Below, piece after piece: positions 59,576-64,000 of a DNA stretch of 64,000 bases. The notes beneath the pieces were generated by a model. It worked only from the letters and a program-made list of their open reading frames with translations. It was not told where the DNA came from and searched no databases. How positions within the stretch are numbered: the first letter of the stretch is position 1; every line of letters starts with the position of its first letter. The translations under genes and the position numbers were made by a program. This stretch comes from Gavia stellata (Eukaryota > Chordata > Aves > Gaviiformes > Gaviidae), in contig NC_082596.1 of NCBI RefSeq assembly GCF_030936135.1, positions 95,216,449 through 95,280,448 on the forward strand, given 5' to 3'.

Positions 59576-62500
59576 GAGGTCATATCTGAAAAGCAACAGA
59601 TCTTCTGGTGTCCTCCTCTCCAGGACAATCTCCGATGGGATTCTTCCAGGCAGATACCTGAAAAAGCCAAAGTCTGCTCATTTCCCAGTCTGGGTTGTGA
59701 TCCTACTTTTTGCCTTGTTCCCTCCACCCATGATTGCCATCTTAGGACGACATCTTCTGAAGCAGCTACTAAGCATTAGTGAACCTCTGCTAAACAATTG
59801 CAAGCTGTGCTGTTTAGTATGCTTCACTTTTCAGAAAAAATTCCTTTTCAGAAAAAATTCCTTTTCAGAAAAATTGTATTGGAGCTATCCTTGACCACAT
59901 TGCAAGGCTTTGCTGCAAAGAAAAGCCTGCCAGTTTTTTTAAAGACAGCTGGTGTTCCTTTGCCTTGTTTCTCAAGTAGTTTAATAGTTCTGGCCAAAAA
60001 TGTCAGGCTGAGGCCATCATCTTTGTGAATTTTCAGACCAAATGATTTAGCTTTTAGAAGGCAACAGATGATTGAAAAACTGGGTCTCAGAATGAGAAAT
60101 GATGGACAACCTTAGGTATAGGCATGCCTGCCCTCCCAGAGAATGATGTATAGGCAACCCTTCTGGAGAGCAATTTGAGAATAAGCATGATGGAGCTGCA
60201 GTAAAGTAATAGCAGATTCTGCTTTTGTGCAGGCAGCTAGGTCTTTGGGACATGACTGGAAATAATCTAATAGGATTCCACAACCTTTGAACACCGTTTA
60301 TGTCATTAGACCATTTTTCCTCTTAGTTGGAACTCAGAGTTAAAACCAAACATCCAACTAACCAACTAAAAAAAAATGAACCCTTCTGAAGTAAATGCCT
60401 AAAACCTGGGCAAATTTATTAAACACATTTACACTTATATAATTTACAGGGATTATAATGATATTTTCTAGGATGGAGACCAAATTTTAAAAAACAGAGA
60501 AATGAAACTAAACAAACTAAACTGACTTCCTTATTCTGTAATTTCTACTAAGAAGGCTATCTGAGAATTTAGGAGTGACATGACTCCTATGAGCAGCATG
60601 TGGTCTAGTTACTGGTTACTGTTTCTGGAAACATTTACAGGACTATCATCCCTTAATTTTTAAAAGGCATCAACCTTGAAATGTCACTTTGCCGTAAAAA
60701 AAGCATTAGACATGGGCACAACCTTTTTTACTGACGAGCCATCCCTCCTATTTCAGTGGTTTCAGGGAAAGCAGTAGACCACCTAACGAGAGCGAGGGCA
60801 TGCAGTAACACAACATCTTTCGGTAGCATCTCCTCATTAGACCTGTGTAGCATCCATTAATCCTAGTTATCAAAAGAACTTTGTGGTGGAGAAATGATTG
60901 CTTGGTTCCTATGAGTTTATTTTTCAGGGTTAATGATTTATTATTTTTTTAACTGTTGGCAAGGTCATCACAGTCTGTTGATAGTCCGTAAGAATCTCAA
61001 TTCTTTGCATGTAGTCATGTATTTATGTTAAAAAACCTCCTGTATATATCTCTAAACTTGTTAATGTCTTCCATTTCTATACTTCTCTACCTACATACGT
61101 TGGTAAACACACAATTTTGATTTGCAGCAAATGACACTTAGGAAAATGCAACAAAAACCATGCATGCATTATAAATTCTGTATGTCAGCATAGTTCTGCT
61201 TTAGGGAGGATTTTAGCGAGGAACGTCAAGTCTGACTATCTGCTTGAGGAGGCGGAAGGGTGCTACACCCCTATCATGGAACAACAGAAACAGACACTTG
61301 ACCTTATGCAGGCTAGTTATCACAAGGCGACTTTAAGTAAGTGTCTGTGTATTGCAGGATTAGGGAATCGGCTGCTTGCGAGACTGTTGGTCCTTCTGTT
61401 GCAACTTTCTGCCTTTCCTTTTGTGGGATTACAGCACACCTCGCAGTTCACAACCTCTGAGACCGTGGCCCAGTGCAAGGGGTTTCCCCAGGAGGAAGAA
61501 GAGACAGGGGGTCTCTTCCTCTATGGCCAGTTCCGATCCCTTTCGTCAATTCAGTCCGACTTTACATAAAGCGTTAACGTCCATAGTAGCCTCCTGCACT
61601 GTGTCCTCACACAGCAATCAATTGAAACCTCGTTCATCTTGATCAAGTGCTGTTTAAAACACAAAGCAACCTAAAATAAAGCTGCTCTCAAGCCATCTAA
61701 CCCTCTCAAGTCTACTAGTCAGATCTTTAAAGTTCCTTCAGCCTTTGTATAACTGAACCGATTGCCTTCCAAAAGACCAAACAATCCCCTTGTACTAATG
61801 AAGCCTAAATGACTGTTTGTGAAGAGACCCTGCACCCAGAGGGGTTTGCTTCGCCTCGGCTCCTGGCCTCTGGAGCACGCAGAAGTCTGTGGGACAGCTA
61901 TCCATGAATGTCACACGCTCTTAACTGCAGGAGAAGAACCGTCTTCAAACGGTTATTAAGATCAGGTACATAATACTGGTAACACATGTTTTGGTCGTTG
62001 TTCTGTATTTTTACCTTCAAGGTTTTCTTTTTAAAGAACAAGTTATTTAGGGAAATTTTGGGTGAGAGGCAGTCCCAGGGCATTCTGATAGGAATCTGTT
62101 TCAATCTCATCTTCTGGGTTTCTCTCCAGTGTTCTTCACTGGCGCAAGGGCTGCAATCCAGGTCTCTGGATTGATCACTTGAAATCATTTGCTGAGGAGT
62201 CGCTCTGACGGTGGTCTGGCTGGCAGTGGAACCGCTCCATCGGAGGGGGCCCGCAGCCCACGCACTCTCCTAGGACAGAGATATATGTTCAAACCCATTT
62301 TCCAAAGTGGGCGGAAGACAAATTTCAACCCAGGCCTCTAATATCCCTTGCTGTGGGCAAACAAGGAGAGAAGATTTCAACTTCTGCTCCGTAAGTAACC
62401 TGCTGTGAAGCGCTGGAGTAAGGACCTCTCTGAAGCTTCCTGCTCATTTTGGGGGTTTTTTTGAGGGTGGAGGGCCAGCTCGTAATCTTGGGTGCCTGTT

Positions 62501-64000
62501 TCTCTCCATGCACGGGGTAGGAAGAGCTTGGGTCTTTGGTTCAGACCCGTAGGTTTCCCTGAGTGGCACAGGAACGGTTGCTGAGCGCACAGCTACACGG
62601 CGGCAGCCCGGGCTGGGGATGAGGTTAGGCGGGTGGCCGAGAGCGAGGAAGAGCAGCGATGGCTGAGTGGCCGGGGGACTGTCTCCTGCCCTGGGTCAGG
62701 GCCTACAAGACAGGCTCCACAGTGCTCAGCTTATATCAATCCAGCTCAAAATTACCTCCTATTAGAGGAGACAGGGAGACAGGAGCAGGACTACTTTATT
62801 AGGGCGCTGTCTCTTCTGTAACTAGAAGATTTTCATCTCTGAGTACACAAGGTCTCCTTTATCCTTCTTTAACTCATGGGCTTGTTGGAGGAAAGTTATA
62901 CTAGTGGAATGTCTTAATTCAATCCAGGTTTGTTAGATTTCTTTTCCACATTCATCCAGATCAGATAAATCGCATGCTGTATTTACTTTTTTGAGTGGTT
63001 GCCTAAAGAGTCTATGCACTGAGGCTGTTTCTCATAATGTGCTGACTTTTGGAACCGACTCTTTATTTACAGGCTTTGGCAAAATGGTTAGATTTATTAT
63101 TTATTAACCAGAAAACCAACAGCCCTTTCTTTTAGAAAGGTACAGAGTTGCACAAAGTACACTGTGCTACCAAAATTACAAGTTTCGTTCTGGATTTTTT
63201 CATAATTCCTGTTATCTATGGTTTGGTAGGTATAGTCATTAGCATTTTTGCAGATGGAAAGCCTTTTCTTCCTTCTCTTTCACTTTCAAACTTCCCTAAC
63301 ATATCATGAACTCTTGTTGCATCAAGAATTTTTGTAAAGTTTGCTTTGAGATCATAGTTAGATTTTTCTGTGCCTTGTGAAGAGGCATTTCTTTACCGTG
63401 CTTTTTATATTTTTTTTTAAATAAATCCACTTTTCATCTCACAGTGGGTTTCTATAAGTAGAGTTATATTCCTTCTTATCTTCCTCTTTAGTAGGGCTGG
63501 ATATAACATCAGTTAGCATTTTTCTTTGCTTTGACTTGTTTTGTCAATATAGCTTTCTCAGGAATATGGCCTTACTGCCCCAATACCTGGCAGCTTGTCC
63601 AAAATCTCATACTTCACCATCACAGGACTGTAACGGCGAGACATGCATTTTGGAGGCATCAGAAGTATTTACAACAAATAATAATACTTTCAGATAATGC
63701 TTGAATATTATTTCAGCATATAAAGGCTTCAGAAACCCATTCTATTTAGACTACACTGGAAAGCAAGTTAGCAAGAGCCCAAGGTTTCCACACGTGGTCA
63801 GAACTATCCCTGTGGGACTATCTTCTGCCTTCCCTGTCAGAAGCTAGGTGCTGACAGCATGATGCTAATGAAGACATTTGGGGAATTCCTGTTTTCTGAC
63901 TTCTGGTCTTCTGTTTTGCCCAGAGCTGTTCAAATTAGGTACCTTTTGGAGACACTTGAACACGGGGTATAGGAAGAGCAATCCAACACTGCGCCAACAT
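59576..64000. other. Distal upstream region, no gene recognised
   Basis: AT-rich sequence beyond the old CR1. An open frame at 61276-61569 has a hydrophobic stretch but no homology I recognise. MBOAT1, the next gene in this direction in human, is not visible. Confidence 0.6.
59828..59876. repeat. 17-bp minisatellite (3 units)
   Basis: The unit TTTTCAGAAAAAATTCC occurs at 59828, 59845 and 59862, the last slightly shortened. Confidence 0.9.

Noticed and set aside
61276..61569. A plus-strand 97-codon frame with a leucine-rich hydrophobic segment
   Set aside because: No homology recognised, no promoter or poly(A) context, and length within chance expectation.
1..64000. tRNA, rRNA, CRISPR arrays, operons and prokaryotic signals
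   Set aside because: None seen; the window is vertebrate nuclear DNA.

Overview
The window is avian nuclear DNA. Two conserved vertebrate genes with typical spliced structure can be read on the minus strand, and the interspersed repeats are bird-type CR1 LINEs (a shared 3' end, a CR1 reverse-transcriptase frame) plus one LTR-like element. No bacterial, phage or organellar features are visible, and I cannot name the species from the sequence.

Layout, read along transcription (right to left). 54.7-64 kb is upstream DNA with no recognisable gene; it holds one old, broken CR1. 52.3-54.7 kb is a large CpG island with two alternative promoters and first exons of E2F3: exon 1a (ATG at 53677, E2F3a) and exon 1b (ATG at 52803, a five-residue start for E2F3b). 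A 30 kb first intron follows. Exons 2-7 lie at 23.1, 20.7, 19.9, 15.7, 12.4 and 11.5 kb, and a 3'UTR of about 2 kb ends near 9.36 kb. All splice junctions join in frame to give a 440-residue E2F3a and a 340-residue E2F3b. About 5 kb of intergenic DNA leads to a second CpG island (3.7-5.1 kb), the promoter and non-coding first exon of CDKAL1. Its first coding exon is at 1024-1190, and the rest of that gene lies outside the window to the left. E2F3 followed by CDKAL1 in the same direction matches the human 6p22 order.

E2F3 is a cell-cycle transcription factor that binds DNA with a DP partner and is restrained by RB. CDKAL1 is a tRNA methylthiotransferase. I see no shared pathway; their adjacency is conserved synteny.

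The most notable observation is that E2F3 intron 4 is a minor-spliceosome (U12-type) AT-AC intron with near-perfect donor and branch-site signals, and it now carries a CR1 with a long open reverse-transcriptase frame. Others are an exact 43-bp-arm palindrome capped by G and C runs next to exon 1b, a NAGNAG acceptor at exon 6, a three-site E2F cluster above exon 1a, Pumilio and microRNA sites in the 3'UTR, and a 104-bp tandem duplication in intron 1. I found no candidate for a wholly new biological system; this is a well-preserved vertebrate locus with several points worth checking.
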